From contig LXTR01000056.1 of the NCBI GenBank assembly GCA_001683825.1, forward strand, positions 1 to 64,000: 64,000 nt of DNA, written 5' to 3'. A model generated the notes under the pieces. It did not search any database. It saw nothing but the letters and a program-made list of their open reading frames with translations, and was not told the DNA's origin. The translations under genes and the position numbers were made by a program. Positions 48,243-56,327 of the stretch are shown one piece after another (the stretch's first letter is position 1; each line of letters starts with the position of its first letter). This DNA comes from Flavobacteriaceae bacterium CP2B. GTDB taxonomy: Bacteria > Bacteroidota > Bacteroidia > Flavobacteriales > Flavobacteriaceae.

Positions 48243-51200
48243 ATGAGACCTATTATTTCCTATTTTATCAAGTACCATGTGGCGGTGGATGTATTTATCA
48301 TCGCATTCTTCATTTTTGGTATTTACGGGGCCAAAAACCTGAAGTCTTCCTTTTTCCCCCTGACGGATTCCAAGGATATCCGTATCAATATTACCTACCC
48401 GGGGGCGTCCCCTCAGGAAGTAGAGGAAGGGATCGTACTTAAGATCGAAGACAACCTCAAGGGGCTGGAAGGGGTGGAAAGGGTGACCTCCACTTCGCGC
48501 GAGAACAGCGGCTTTATCAATGTAGAGATAGAAAAAGGCAGGGATGTGGATTTCATGTTGCTCGAGGTCAAGAATGCCGTGGACCGCGTGCCCACCTTCC
48601 CGTCCGGAATGGAACCGCTGGTGGTATCCAAACTCGAAGCGGTAAGGCAGACAATAGGATTTGCCGTGAGTGGAACCAACATCCCCCTGGCTACCCTGAA
48701 ACAAATAGCCCGGCAAATTGAGAACGACCTGAGGGCCATAGACGGGATTTCCCAGATTGCCATATCAGGCTACCCCGAAGAAGAAATTGAAATTGCCGTC
48801 AATGAGAATAAGCTACTGGCGTACAACCTTACCTTTAACGAGGTAGCCAATGCCGTGGCCAACGCCAATATCCTGGTGACCGGGGGCAATATAAAGACGG
48901 AGGCCGAAGAATACCTGATCCGTGCAAACAACCGTTCCTACTACGGGGATGAGCTTTCCCACCTGGTGATCCGCGCCGATGCCTCGGGCAGGGCCATACG
49001 GCTTCAGGACGTGGCCATCGTCCGGGATCGATTTTCCGAGTCACCCAACGCCTCGTATTTTAACGGGCAACTTTCTGTTAATACCACGATCACCAGTACC
49101 AATACCGAAGACCTGATTTCTTCGGCTGAAAAGGTGAAGGACTATATCGCGGATTACAATGAGAAGCACAACAATGTGCAGCTCAGTGTGGTGAGCGACC
49201 AGTCTAAAACGCTAAACCAGCGGACCGAATTGCTGACGGAAAATGCCATTATGGGGATGATTCTGGTCCTGATTTTCCTTTCGCTCTTCCTCAATACGCG
49301 ACTGGCGTTTTGGGTCGCGTTCGGCCTGCCCATTTCCTTTTTGGGGATGTTTATCTTTGCCCCCCTCTTTGATGTGACCATCAATGTCCTGTCGCTCTTC
49401 GGGATGATTATCGTGATCGGGATCCTCGTAGATGACGGGATCGTGATCGCGGAGAACATTTACCAGCAATACGAAAAGGGCAAGAGCCCTATACAGGCTG
49501 CCATAGACGGGACCATGGAGGTAATCCCCCCTATTGTCTCGGCTATCATCACCACCATACTGGCCTTTTCCATATTCTTTTTCCTGGAAGGCAGGATTGG
49601 GGAGTTTTTCGCCGAAGTATCGGTCATAGTGATTCTGACCCTGGTGGTTTCCCTGGTGGAGGCCCTGATCATCCTCCCAGCCCACCTTGCGCATTCAAAA
49701 GCCCTACAGCCCCATAGCGGGGAGCCCAAGAAGGGCATCGCCGGGGTTTTTGCCAGGTTGCGGGAAGTCAATAGGCTGGGCGACCGTATGATGGCCTGGA
49801 TGCGTGACAAGCTGTACAGCCCCGCGCTAAAATTTGCCCTGGACCACAAAGTGCTTACATTTTCTTTTTTTGTAATGGCCCTGGTCCTCACCTTTGGCGC
49901 GATTGGCGGTGGCGTTGTACGGACCTCCTTCTTCCCGCAAATCGCCAGCGACCGCGTTGCGGTAGAACTGGTCATGCCCAACGGGACCAATGAAAAGGTG
50001 ACCGATTCCATCATCAGCATGATTGAAGACAAGGCCAGGATAGTCAATAAAGAATTTACCGATAAATACCTGGGCGATTCGGACAAGGAAATGTTTGAAA
50101 ACATGATCCGCAACCTCGGCCCCGGTTCCTCACAGGCCTCCCTCATTATCAACCTGCTCCCCGGGGAGGAAAGGCCGGATGAGGTGCGCTCTGAGTTGGT
50201 GACCAACCGCTTGCAGGAATTGGTGGGGCCTGTCCTGGGCGTCGAAAGCCTGATTTTTGGTTCCGGGGGGAATTTTGGGGGAAGCCCGGTATCCGTTTCC
50301 CTCCTTGGGAACAATATCAACGAGCTAAAATCGGCCAAACGCGAACTTAAAACCACCCTCGAGAACAATTCCCTGCTCAAGGATGTAGCCGATAATGACC
50401 CGGCCGGGATCAAGGAGATACGCATCCAGTTAAAAGAAAATGCCTACCTCCTGGGGCTCGACCTGCGGACGGTGATGAACCAGGTAAGGGCCGGCTTCTT
50501 CGGGACCCAGGCACAGCGGTTTCAAAGGGGGCAGGACGAGATCCGGGTTTGGGTGCGCTATGACCGTGAGAACCGTTCGTCTATTACCGACCTGGATGAA
50601 ATGCGCATTGCCACCCCTGCGGGAGACCGGGTCCCCTTGAGCGAAATTGCCGACTATATCATCGAACGGGGCGAAGTAGCCATCAACCACCTGGACGGAC
50701 GACGGGAAATTCAGGTGACTGCCGATATCAAGGACATTGAAACCACGACCTCTACCGATATGATGGCGTGGATCAGAAATGATATCATGCCCGACATCAC
50801 TTCCAAATACCCCACGGTGACCCCTTCCTATGAAGGGCAGAACCGCGAAGCAGGGAAAACCATTGGTTCCCTCAGGGAAGCCGGCCTTATTGTACTGCTT
50901 CTAATCTATATCACCATTGCGTTCACCTTCCGCAGTTTTAGCCAGCCCCTGATGCTGATCCTGTTGGTGCCATTCAGCCTGACCGCCGTGGCCTGGGGCC
51001 ATTGGCTACACGGTTTTCCTATCAATATCCTCTCTATGCTGGGCATTATCGCACTAATCGGCATTATGGTCAACGACGGCCTGGTGCTTATCAGTAAATT
51101 CAATACGAACCTGAGGAGCGGGATGAAATTTGACGATGCTATCTTTGAAGCCGGACGATCCAGGTTCAGGGCAATTTTCCTGACGTCTATTACCACGATT

Positions 51201-51536
51201 GCCGGCCTTGCCCCGTTGCTGCTGGAGAAGAGCCGCCAGGCCCAGTTCCTGAAGCCTATGGCTATTTCCATTGCCTACGGGATAGGATTTGCTACCGTAC
51301 TTACATTAATGATGTTACCCCTGTTTTTGGCCTTTAACAACCGTTTCAAAATGGGTGCCAAGTGGCTGAAAACGGGAGATCCTGTTTCCAAGGAAGAAGT
51401 GGAAAGGGCCATCAAGGAACAACGGGAAGAACACCTTCATAAACACCATGCCCCTTCGGGCAACGGATACCCTTCAGAAGAGGCAGAACCAATGCCTGTG
51501 GGGGTTTCTGAAGAATATCAAGAAAAAGATTCATGA
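48243..51536 (+). CDS. RND efflux permease, hydrophobe/amphiphile type
   Basis: 1097 residues with two repeats of one plus five transmembrane helices and two large periplasmic loops. The proton-relay Asp pair lies in helix 4 (GMIIVIGILVDDGIVIAENI), and the second half shows LSMLGIIALIGIMVNDGLVLISKF. It pumps small molecules out with proton influx; substrates unknown (antibiotics, bile-like compounds, or metabolites). It forms an operon with the adaptor (4 bases upstream) and the TolC-type gene (4-base overlap). Confidence 0.95.
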   Translation: MRPIISYFIKYHVAVDVFIIAFFIFGIYGAKNLKSSFFPLTDSKDIRINITYPGASPQEVEEGIVLKIEDNLKGLEGVERVTSTSRENSGFINVEIEKGRDVDFMLLEVKNAVDRVPTFPSGMEPLVVSKLEAVRQTIGFAVSGTNIPLATLKQIARQIENDLRAIDGISQIAISGYPEEEIEIAVNENKLLAYNLTFNEVANAVANANILVTGGNIKTEAEEYLIRANNRSYYGDELSHLVIRADASGRAIRLQDVAIVRDRFSESPNASYFNGQLSVNTTITSTNTEDLISSAEKVKDYIADYNEKHNNVQLSVVSDQSKTLNQRTELLTENAIMGMILVLIFLSLFLNTRLAFWVAFGLPISFLGMFIFAPLFDVTINVLSLFGMIIVIGILVDDGIVIAENIYQQYEKGKSPIQAAIDGTMEVIPPIVSAIITTILAFSIFFFLEGRIGEFFAEVSVIVILTLVVSLVEALIILPAHLAHSKALQPHSGEPKKGIAGVFARLREVNRLGDRMMAWMRDKLYSPALKFALDHKVLTFSFFVMALVLTFGAIGGGVVRTSFFPQIASDRVAVELVMPNGTNEKVTDSIISMIEDKARIVNKEFTDKYLGDSDKEMFENMIRNLGPGSSQASLIINLLPGEERPDEVRSELVTNRLQELVGPVLGVESLIFGSGGNFGGSPVSVSLLGNNINELKSAKRELKTTLENNSLLKDVADNDPAGIKEIRIQLKENAYLLGLDLRTVMNQVRAGFFGTQAQRFQRGQDEIRVWVRYDRENRSSITDLDEMRIATPAGDRVPLSEIADYIIERGEVAINHLDGRREIQVTADIKDIETTTSTDMMAWIRNDIMPDITSKYPTVTPSYEGQNREAGKTIGSLREAGLIVLLLIYITIAFTFRSFSQPLMLILLVPFSLTAVAWGHWLHGFPINILSMLGIIALIGIMVNDGLVLISKFNTNLRSGMKFDDAIFEAGRSRFRAIFLTSITTIAGLAPLLLEKSRQAQFLKPMAISIAYGIGFATVLTLMMLPLFLAFNNRFKMGAKWLKTGDPVSKEEVERAIKEQREEHLHKHHAPSGNGYPSEEAEPMPVGVSEEYQEKDS

Positions 51537-52885
51537 GAATAGGCGTATCGATTATGTTACTGTGCTGCCTGGCCTTCACCGGCAAACTGGCGGCACAGGA
51601 AAAACTCTTGTCCAGGGAGGAGGCTGTGAGCCTGGCGCTTGAAAATAATTTTGGCATCAAGGTAGCCCGCAACCAGGTTGACATTGCGGCCAACAACAAG
51701 AGCATCCTGAATTCCGGGTACCTGCCCACGTTAACGGCATCGGCCGGGGCGAATTACAACCGGGATGATTCGACCATCGAATTCCCGGGCCAGTTTTTGG
51801 ATAATGGGGACCCCAGGCCCGATGTAGAGATCGACCAGGCCGAATCACAGCGGTACTCATCGGCACTGAGGGTAGATTACACCCTTTTTGACGGCCTTGG
51901 GCGCTATTACAACTACAAAAGCCTGAAGGAACAATACGCGCTTACCGAACTCCAGGCCAGGGAGACCATAGAGAATACGATGCTGCAGTTATTCTCTGTA
52001 TACTTTGAGGTGGCCCGGCTCACTGAAAACGAAAACGTGCTGGAAGAGGCGCTACGGATCTCCAAAGACCGAATCACCAGGGCCGAATACGCTTTTGAAT
52101 ACGGGCAGAATACCAAATTGGATATCCTGAACGCCCAGGTGGATGTGACCAACGACAGTATTAACCTGCTTAATACACGCCAGCAATTGGCCAATACCAA
52201 AAGGGACCTGAATGTGGTGCTAAGCCAGAACCTGAACGAAGTTTTTGAGGTAGACACCCTAATCCGCTTCATACCGAGGTTGCAGTTGGAAGAGTACGTG
52301 GCCCGGGCCCAGGAGAACAACGTAGCCATTTTACAAACCGAACGCAACCTCGCCATCAACAAATACGATATTCAAATCAGCAGGTCGGGCTATTTGCCAA
52401 GCATTGGCCTGAACGGCTCCTATGGGTGGAACCTGAACCAGAGTGCTGCCTCGGCCTTTTTCCCGGGAGTCAATAACGAGACCTGGAATGTGGCGTTGGG
52501 TGCGAGCCTCACGTGGAACCTATTTGACGGAGGGGGCACGACGGTACGTATGAAGAATGCCAAAATTGCCTACGAAAACCAGGAACTGTTGCAGGAGCAG
52601 GTAAGCCTGGAGGTGAACAGGGATATACAGAACGCCATGGCCATCTATGAAAACCGCCTGGAAATCTTTCGCATACAGGAGCAGAACGTAACCACCAACC
52701 AGAATAACTTTGACCGTTCGCGGGAGCAGTTCCAGTTGGGGCGTATTACCTCCATAGAATTCCGCCAGGCACAGATTAACCTGCTCAATGCCCAGACGAA
52801 CAAGAACCTTGCGAAGTATGACGCTAAATTGGCCGAACTGCAATTGCTGCAATTAACCGGTCAGTTGCTAAACGTAGACCTGTAG
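51533..52885 (+). CDS. TolC-family outer membrane efflux channel
   Basis: 450 residues with a signal peptide ending LAAQ (about residue 22). Two OEP repeats: the first with LALENNFGIKVARNQVDIAANN and long helices near 130-220, the second with VARAQENNVAILQTERNLAI and QEQVSLEVNRDIQNAMAIYENR. Trimers form the outer-membrane tunnel of the RND pump. The start overlaps the pump gene by four bases (ATGA). Confidence 0.95.
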   Translation: MRIGVSIMLLCCLAFTGKLAAQEKLLSREEAVSLALENNFGIKVARNQVDIAANNKSILNSGYLPTLTASAGANYNRDDSTIEFPGQFLDNGDPRPDVEIDQAESQRYSSALRVDYTLFDGLGRYYNYKSLKEQYALTELQARETIENTMLQLFSVYFEVARLTENENVLEEALRISKDRITRAEYAFEYGQNTKLDILNAQVDVTNDSINLLNTRQQLANTKRDLNVVLSQNLNEVFEVDTLIRFIPRLQLEEYVARAQENNVAILQTERNLAINKYDIQISRSGYLPSIGLNGSYGWNLNQSAASAFFPGVNNETWNVALGASLTWNLFDGGGTTVRMKNAKIAYENQELLQEQVSLEVNRDIQNAMAIYENRLEIFRIQEQNVTTNQNNFDRSREQFQLGRITSIEFRQAQINLLNAQTNKNLAKYDAKLAELQLLQLTGQLLNVDL

Positions 52886-52935
52886 CCACCTGTTCCGTTA
52901 CAAAGAAGGCGGGTAGGGTAGCAAAGCGATAAACC

Positions 52936-53118
52936 ATGAACGAACATTTTTTCCAGTGCCCTTATTGTTGGGAGCGGGTCTCCATGCTGCTAGACCCTTC
53001 TTCCGGGGAGCAGTCCTATGTGGAGGATTGTGAGGTTTGCTGCAACCCTATACAAGTCAGCCCTCATTTTCGGGAGGGCGAACTGCTTTCCTTCGAGGTG
53101 CGTGCCCTGGGCCGGTAA
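52936..53118 (+). CDS. Small CPXCG-motif cysteine-rich protein
   Basis: 60 residues with two Cys pairs, CPYC (8-11) and a CEVCC cluster (about 33-37), the pattern of CPXCG proteins that probably bind one zinc. Here the first pair is CPYCWE rather than CPYCG. The rest (PIQVSPHFREGELLSFEVRALG) is the family C-terminus. It is cytoplasmic and of unknown role. It converges with the fasciclin gene on a shared terminator. Confidence 0.85.
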   Translation: MNEHFFQCPYCWERVSMLLDPSSGEQSYVEDCEVCCNPIQVSPHFREGELLSFEVRALGR

Positions 53119-53140
53119 AAAGTAAGGCCGCTTAAAAAAA

Positions 53141-53168
53141 AAAACCGCTACCCAGGGGCAGCGGTTTT
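53141..53168. terminator. Bidirectional terminator between CPXCG and fasciclin genes
   Basis: AAAACCGCT (53141-53149) pairs with AGCGGTTTT (53160-53168); the stem has A-rich sequence on one side and T-rich on the other, so it can end both convergent transcripts. Confidence 0.9.
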
Positions 53169-53190
53169 TCCTTTTCATAGCAATTGTAAC

Positions 53191-53775
53191 TTACGGCATC
53201 ACCACAGCATCTATAGCGTGGATCAATCCGTTGGAGGCATCCACATCGGGGATGATGACGGTAGCGGTACCACCTTTTGCATCGGTGAGGATAACGTTTC
53301 CGTCGTTCAGGCTAAGGGTGATGCTACCCCCGTTTACGGTGCTTACCGGAAAAGCGCCGTTGTTGCTGTTGATGGCATCGACGACTGCGGCGGCGTCATA
53401 ACTTCCGGCCACGACATGGTAGGTCAATATAGCCGTAAGGTCTCCCTTGTTTTCGGGTTTCAGCAGGTTTTCTACAGTCCCTTCGGGTAATTTTGCAAAC
53501 GCGTCATTCGTGGGGGCAAATACGGTAAAGGGGCCATCAGAACTCAGCGTTCCCACCAGGTCTGCGGCTTTGACAGCGGCTACCAGGGTTGAGAAATTGT
53601 CATTGGAGGCGGCTACCCCTACAATGGTCTGGGCTTCCGGCGCCTCGGCAGCCATCATTTTAGTGGTTGCTGCAGCGGATTCGCCCACAGCCTTGGCATC
53701 TTTTTTCTCCTGTGCGCAGGAAACGGCCATAAAGCCCATGAGGGTAATTACGAGTGTGGTGTTCAGTACTTTCAT
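53191..53775 (-). CDS. Fasciclin-domain lipoprotein
   Basis: 194 residues. The lipoprotein signal ends MGFMAVSCAQEKK (Cys20). One fasciclin (FAS1) domain covers about 50-194, with the H1 segment FTVFAPTNDAFAKLPEGTVENLL and the H2-like YHVVAGSYDA and VIIPDVDASNGLIHAIDAVVMP. Single-FAS1 lipoproteins are thought to work in adhesion or stress tolerance. The spacer between lipid anchor and domain is rich in Ala. It is a single-gene unit. Confidence 0.93.
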   Translation of the reverse strand: MKVLNTTLVITLMGFMAVSCAQEKKDAKAVGESAAATTKMMAAEAPEAQTIVGVAASNDNFSTLVAAVKAADLVGTLSSDGPFTVFAPTNDAFAKLPEGTVENLLKPENKGDLTAILTYHVVAGSYDAAAVVDAINSNNGAFPVSTVNGGSITLSLNDGNVILTDAKGGTATVIIPDVDASNGLIHAIDAVVMP

Positions 53776-54026
53776 CTTATACAGGTTTTAATTTTTACGA
53801 AATGTACAACTATATCAACTGGATATATCTTAATATTTGTTTAAATAAATAAATAAAACGTTAAACATTATTTTTTTGGGAATTATTTTGTCAATGGGTC
53901 GATGAAATCCGGGTAAAAATTGCGTTGCCTGCAAAAAAAACATGGTTTTTTTAAACCATAGCGGCAGGTTATGGCGCTATAAGGGCATTGAATGGAGGTT
54001 TTGCCGTCCTAGCCGGCAGGGGTATT
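53776..54026. other. AT-rich divergent intergenic region
   Basis: No gene is supported. On the minus strand a weak -7-like TACATTTC lies at 53799-53806 for the fasciclin gene. An inverted repeat, ATGGTTT-TTTT-AAACCAT, lies at 53942-53959; it could be an operator or a weak hairpin. The left half is strongly AT-rich. Confidence 0.4.
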
Positions 54027-54034
54027 TACCTTTG
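54027..54034 (+). promoter_or_regulatory. -7 promoter element of the peroxiredoxin operon
   Basis: TACCTTTG, exact TAnnTTTG match, with a TTG 23 bases upstream (54001-54003). It ends 30 bases before the start codon. Confidence 0.65.
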
Positions 54035-54064
54035 CAGCGTACTTAACCTTTTAAAAAGATTCAT

Positions 54065-54709
54065 ATGACACTCGTAGGAAAAAAATTTCCAAACATCCCG
54101 GTAAACGCCATGGACGAAATGGGCGATACCTTTTCAATCAATGTGCTGGAAGAAGCCATAAACAACAACAAGAAAGTGTTGCTTTTTTGGTATCCCAAGG
54201 ATTTCACATTTGTCTGCCCGACGGAATTGCACGCCTTCCAGGCTGCTTTGCAGGAATTCACTGACCGGAATACCCTGGTGATCGGGGCCTCCTGCGACAC
54301 GGCCGAAGTGCATTTCGCATGGTTGAATACCGCGAAGGACAATGGTGGGATTGAAGGGGTTACCTATCCCATCCTGGCCGACAGCAACAGGAACCTGGCA
54401 AATGCGCTTGGGATCCTTGATATTACCGAAAAACACTATGATGAGGCCACCGGACTGACAACGGTTCAGGGAGACAACGTAACCTACAGGGCCACCTATC
54501 TGATTGATGAGGAGGGGACCGTCTTCCACGAAGGGGTCAACCATATGCCTTTGGGGAGGAATATCAAGGAGTACCTCCGCCTGATCGATGCTTACACCCG
54601 GGTGCAGGAGAAGGGCGAAGTATGCCCTGCCAATTGGGAAGAAGGCAAGGATGCCATGGAAGCCAACAGGCAAGGTGTCGCCAACTACCTGGCCACGCAC
54701 GCCAATTAA
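54065..54709 (+). CDS. 2-Cys peroxiredoxin, AhpC/Prx1 type
   Basis: 214 residues. Peroxidatic Cys51 lies in FTFVCPTEL and the resolving cysteine in GEVCPANWEEG near the C-terminus, typical of Prx1/AhpC. It reduces hydrogen peroxide, organic peroxides and peroxynitrite, taking electrons from thioredoxin or AhpF. The thioredoxin-like gene 40 bases downstream is the likely reductant. Cytoplasmic. The promoter has a normal -33/-7 pair and no operator of the sulfur cluster. Confidence 0.95.
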   Translation: MTLVGKKFPNIPVNAMDEMGDTFSINVLEEAINNNKKVLLFWYPKDFTFVCPTELHAFQAALQEFTDRNTLVIGASCDTAEVHFAWLNTAKDNGGIEGVTYPILADSNRNLANALGILDITEKHYDEATGLTTVQGDNVTYRATYLIDEEGTVFHEGVNHMPLGRNIKEYLRLIDAYTRVQEKGEVCPANWEEGKDAMEANRQGVANYLATHAN

Positions 54710-54749
54710 AACAGTTTAGGGCTGCAAACCTTACTAAAAAAGCAAAATT

Positions 54750-55064
54750 ATGTTGATAGAATTAGAAAGTGACAACCTGTCGCAAATCGTAGCAGAGAAC
54801 AAGCAGGTAATTGTGCAGTACAGTGCCGGATGGTGTGGGAATTGCAGGATTATGAAACCCAAGTTCAAGAAGGAAGCGAATCAGCATAAGGGGGTGGTTT
54901 TTGTACTCGCCGATGCGGAGAAGTTTCCGGAATCCAGGAAACTGGCAAAGGTGGATAATTTGCCCACTTTTGCGACGTTCAGCCAGGGCGCGTTTAAAAA
55001 CCAGGTGCAAACCAACAAATATGAGGTGCTTAAAGAGTTGATCGATGAAATTACCCCTAATTAA
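54750..55064 (+). CDS. Thioredoxin-family protein, WCGNC active site
   Basis: 104 residues of thioredoxin fold with the active site in YSAGWCGNCRIMKP; the middle is Gly-Asn instead of the usual Gly-Pro, which normally makes the disulfide more easily isomerised or oxidising. The cis-Pro loop is in VDNLPTFATF. It lies between a peroxiredoxin and a small protein gene, and its end overlaps the latter by 20 bases. It probably reduces the peroxiredoxin. Confidence 0.92.
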   Translation: MLIELESDNLSQIVAENKQVIVQYSAGWCGNCRIMKPKFKKEANQHKGVVFVLADAEKFPESRKLAKVDNLPTFATFSQGAFKNQVQTNKYEVLKELIDEITPN

Positions 55065-55302
55065 ACAGTTGAATACGTTCATTGAGGAGAATGATCAGGA
55101 CTATGTGGTAGAAGCCATTGAAGTCCTGGAGCACCTCAGCGAAGTGCCTTCCCTTTCGGAGGGTGAGCTGGATACTATCGGGGAGCTGATCTCCAACATG
55201 TATGGGGCCCTGGAAGTGTCCAGGGAAATCCGGAACGGGGTACCCAGGAAGGAGGCCATGAATGCGTTTATGCAGCGCGTGTTGGGCTCGATCGATACGT
55301 AA
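55045..55302 (+). CDS. Small acidic conserved protein, DUF6952-like
   Basis: 85 residues, acidic and predicted all-helical (LIKQLNTFIEENDQDYVVEAIEVLEHLSEV). No catalytic motif or cysteine. I recall similar small proteins following thioredoxin and peroxiredoxin genes in Flavobacteriaceae, provisionally DUF6952. The start lies inside the thioredoxin gene (20-base overlap). Function unknown; a partner of the redox pair is a guess. Confidence 0.75.
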   Translation: MKLPLIKQLNTFIEENDQDYVVEAIEVLEHLSEVPSLSEGELDTIGELISNMYGALEVSREIRNGVPRKEAMNAFMQRVLGSIDT

Positions 55303-55322
55303 GCCTTTTGTGACGCAACGTA

Positions 55323-55350
55323 AAATCCGGATGAAAATCCGGATTTTTTT
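55323..55350 (+). terminator. Rho-independent terminator of the peroxiredoxin operon
   Basis: AAATCCGG (55323-55330) pairs with CCGGATTT (55339-55346), followed by Ts. Confidence 0.85.
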
Positions 55351-55628
55351 ATCTCCTATATGTCTATGCAATATATGGAAACACCTAAACATCGTATGCT
55401 ACCGGAATAGGCCTTTCCGTAGGGGCATGTTACATTGCGGCGCCACCTCTGTGAAAGCCAGGGGGTACCGGGCCGGGGAGGGGTTTGGTGCCAGGTGTAA
55501 GGAAATACGCAGGATGTGCGATAAATACGGGGTATAGGTAAAATACAAGGCAAAAGGGCGGGTTCCTTGGAGATCATTTAGCGGGGGAATTTGTACTTTG
55601 CAGTGGTTCTGCCAAAACACCTAACGGG
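55351..55628. other. Intergenic region before the Crp/Fnr gene
   Basis: No gene is supported; the short frames here have no recognisable translation. A -7-like TACTTTG (one base short of TAnnTTTG) at 55594-55600 probably serves the regulator gene. One GTTAC at 55428-55432 has no partner half-site, so self-regulation by the GTAAC-N4-GTTAC operator is not supported. Confidence 0.45.
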
Positions 55629-56261
55629 ATGATTCAGGAAATTAAAGAGCGTTACGGACGCCAGTTTGAAGAGGCGTTGATACAGGAAATAGTACAGGTA
55701 GGCACTTACAAGGAAGTACCGGCCGGATTCAAGCTTATGGAGATAGGCGATTACGTGCGCAGCATTCCCTTATTGATTGATGGTGCCATCAAGATCCTGC
55801 GGGAAGACCATGATGGCGACGAATTGTTGTTGTATTACCTGGAACCCGGAGATACCTGTTCCATGACGCTCACCTGTTGTATGGGCGATGCCCGGAGCGA
55901 AATAAGGGCGATTGCAGAGACCGATGCCAAACTCATCATGATCCCGGTGCGTAAGATGGAAGAATGGACCGCCAAATACCGTTCCTGGAGGAATTTTGTT
56001 TTTGAGAGCTATCACAACCGCCTGAACGAGTTGTTTACAACGCTTGACAGTATCGCTTTCCTAAACATGGACGAACGCCTTGCGAACTACCTGAAAGAAA
56101 AGGCTCGGGTAACCGGAGGGCGTACGCTTCATGGAACGCACCAGGAAATCGCCTATGAACTGCACACTTCCCGGGTGGTAGTTTCCCGCCTGTTGAAAAA
56201 ACTCGAACAGCTGGGTAAAATTGAACTTCACAGAAATTACATTGAGCTCCTGGATTTATAA
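55629..56261 (+). CDS. Crp/Fnr-family regulator with a three-cysteine cluster
   Basis: 210 residues. The cyclic-nucleotide-binding-type domain (about 20-125) lacks a normal phosphate-binding cassette; in its place the protein reads GDTCSMTLTCCMGD, with Cys77, Cys83 and Cys84. There is no N-terminal Fe-S cysteine motif as in Fnr. The dimer helix (about 125-150) leads to a winged helix-turn-helix (GTHQEIAYELHTSRVVVSRLLKKLEQ, 160-186). It is transcribed toward the sulfur cluster, whose promoters carry identical GTAAC-N4-GTTAC inverted repeats; that such a protein is their activator is inferred. The cysteines are the obvious candidates for sensing sulfide-derived persulfide, oxidants or metals. 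Confidence 0.93.
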   Translation: MIQEIKERYGRQFEEALIQEIVQVGTYKEVPAGFKLMEIGDYVRSIPLLIDGAIKILREDHDGDELLLYYLEPGDTCSMTLTCCMGDARSEIRAIAETDAKLIMIPVRKMEEWTAKYRSWRNFVFESYHNRLNELFTTLDSIAFLNMDERLANYLKEKARVTGGRTLHGTHQEIAYELHTSRVVVSRLLKKLEQLGKIELHRNYIELLDL

Positions 56262-56266
56262 GTACT

Positions 56267-56280
56267 GTAACCAAAGTTAC
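56267..56280 (+). promoter_or_regulatory. Crp/Fnr-type operator copy A (SulP)
   Basis: GTAAC-CAAA-GTTAC, a perfect inverted repeat five bases after the regulator stop codon. Exactly 22 bases separate it from TACCTTTG; its centre is near -41.5, the class II activator position. Confidence 0.75.
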
Positions 56281-56302
56281 TGTATGGAGGGGCCGGCATG
56301 CT

Positions 56303-56310
56303 TACCTTTG
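56303..56310 (+). promoter_or_regulatory. -7 promoter element of the SulP gene
   Basis: TACCTTTG, exact TAnnTTTG. It shows that the in-frame ATG at 56298 lies upstream of transcription and that the ATG at 56328 is the real start. Confidence 0.65.
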
Positions 56311-56327
56311 CGCCAAACAAAATAACC

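Noticed and set aside
53182-53191. GTAAC at the end of the fasciclin gene and similar single half-sites at about 2273 and 55428
   Set aside because: Single half-sites without partner or fixed distance to a -7 element; expected by chance.
53942-53959. ATGGTTT-TTTT-AAACCAT inverted repeat as a terminator
   Set aside because: It lies between divergent genes with no transcript to end, and its stem is AT-rich; kept only as a remark.
56298-56327. Earlier ATG of the SulP gene
   Set aside because: A perfect TACCTTTG promoter element lies downstream of it with operator spacing, so it would not be transcribed; the ATG at 56328 fits.
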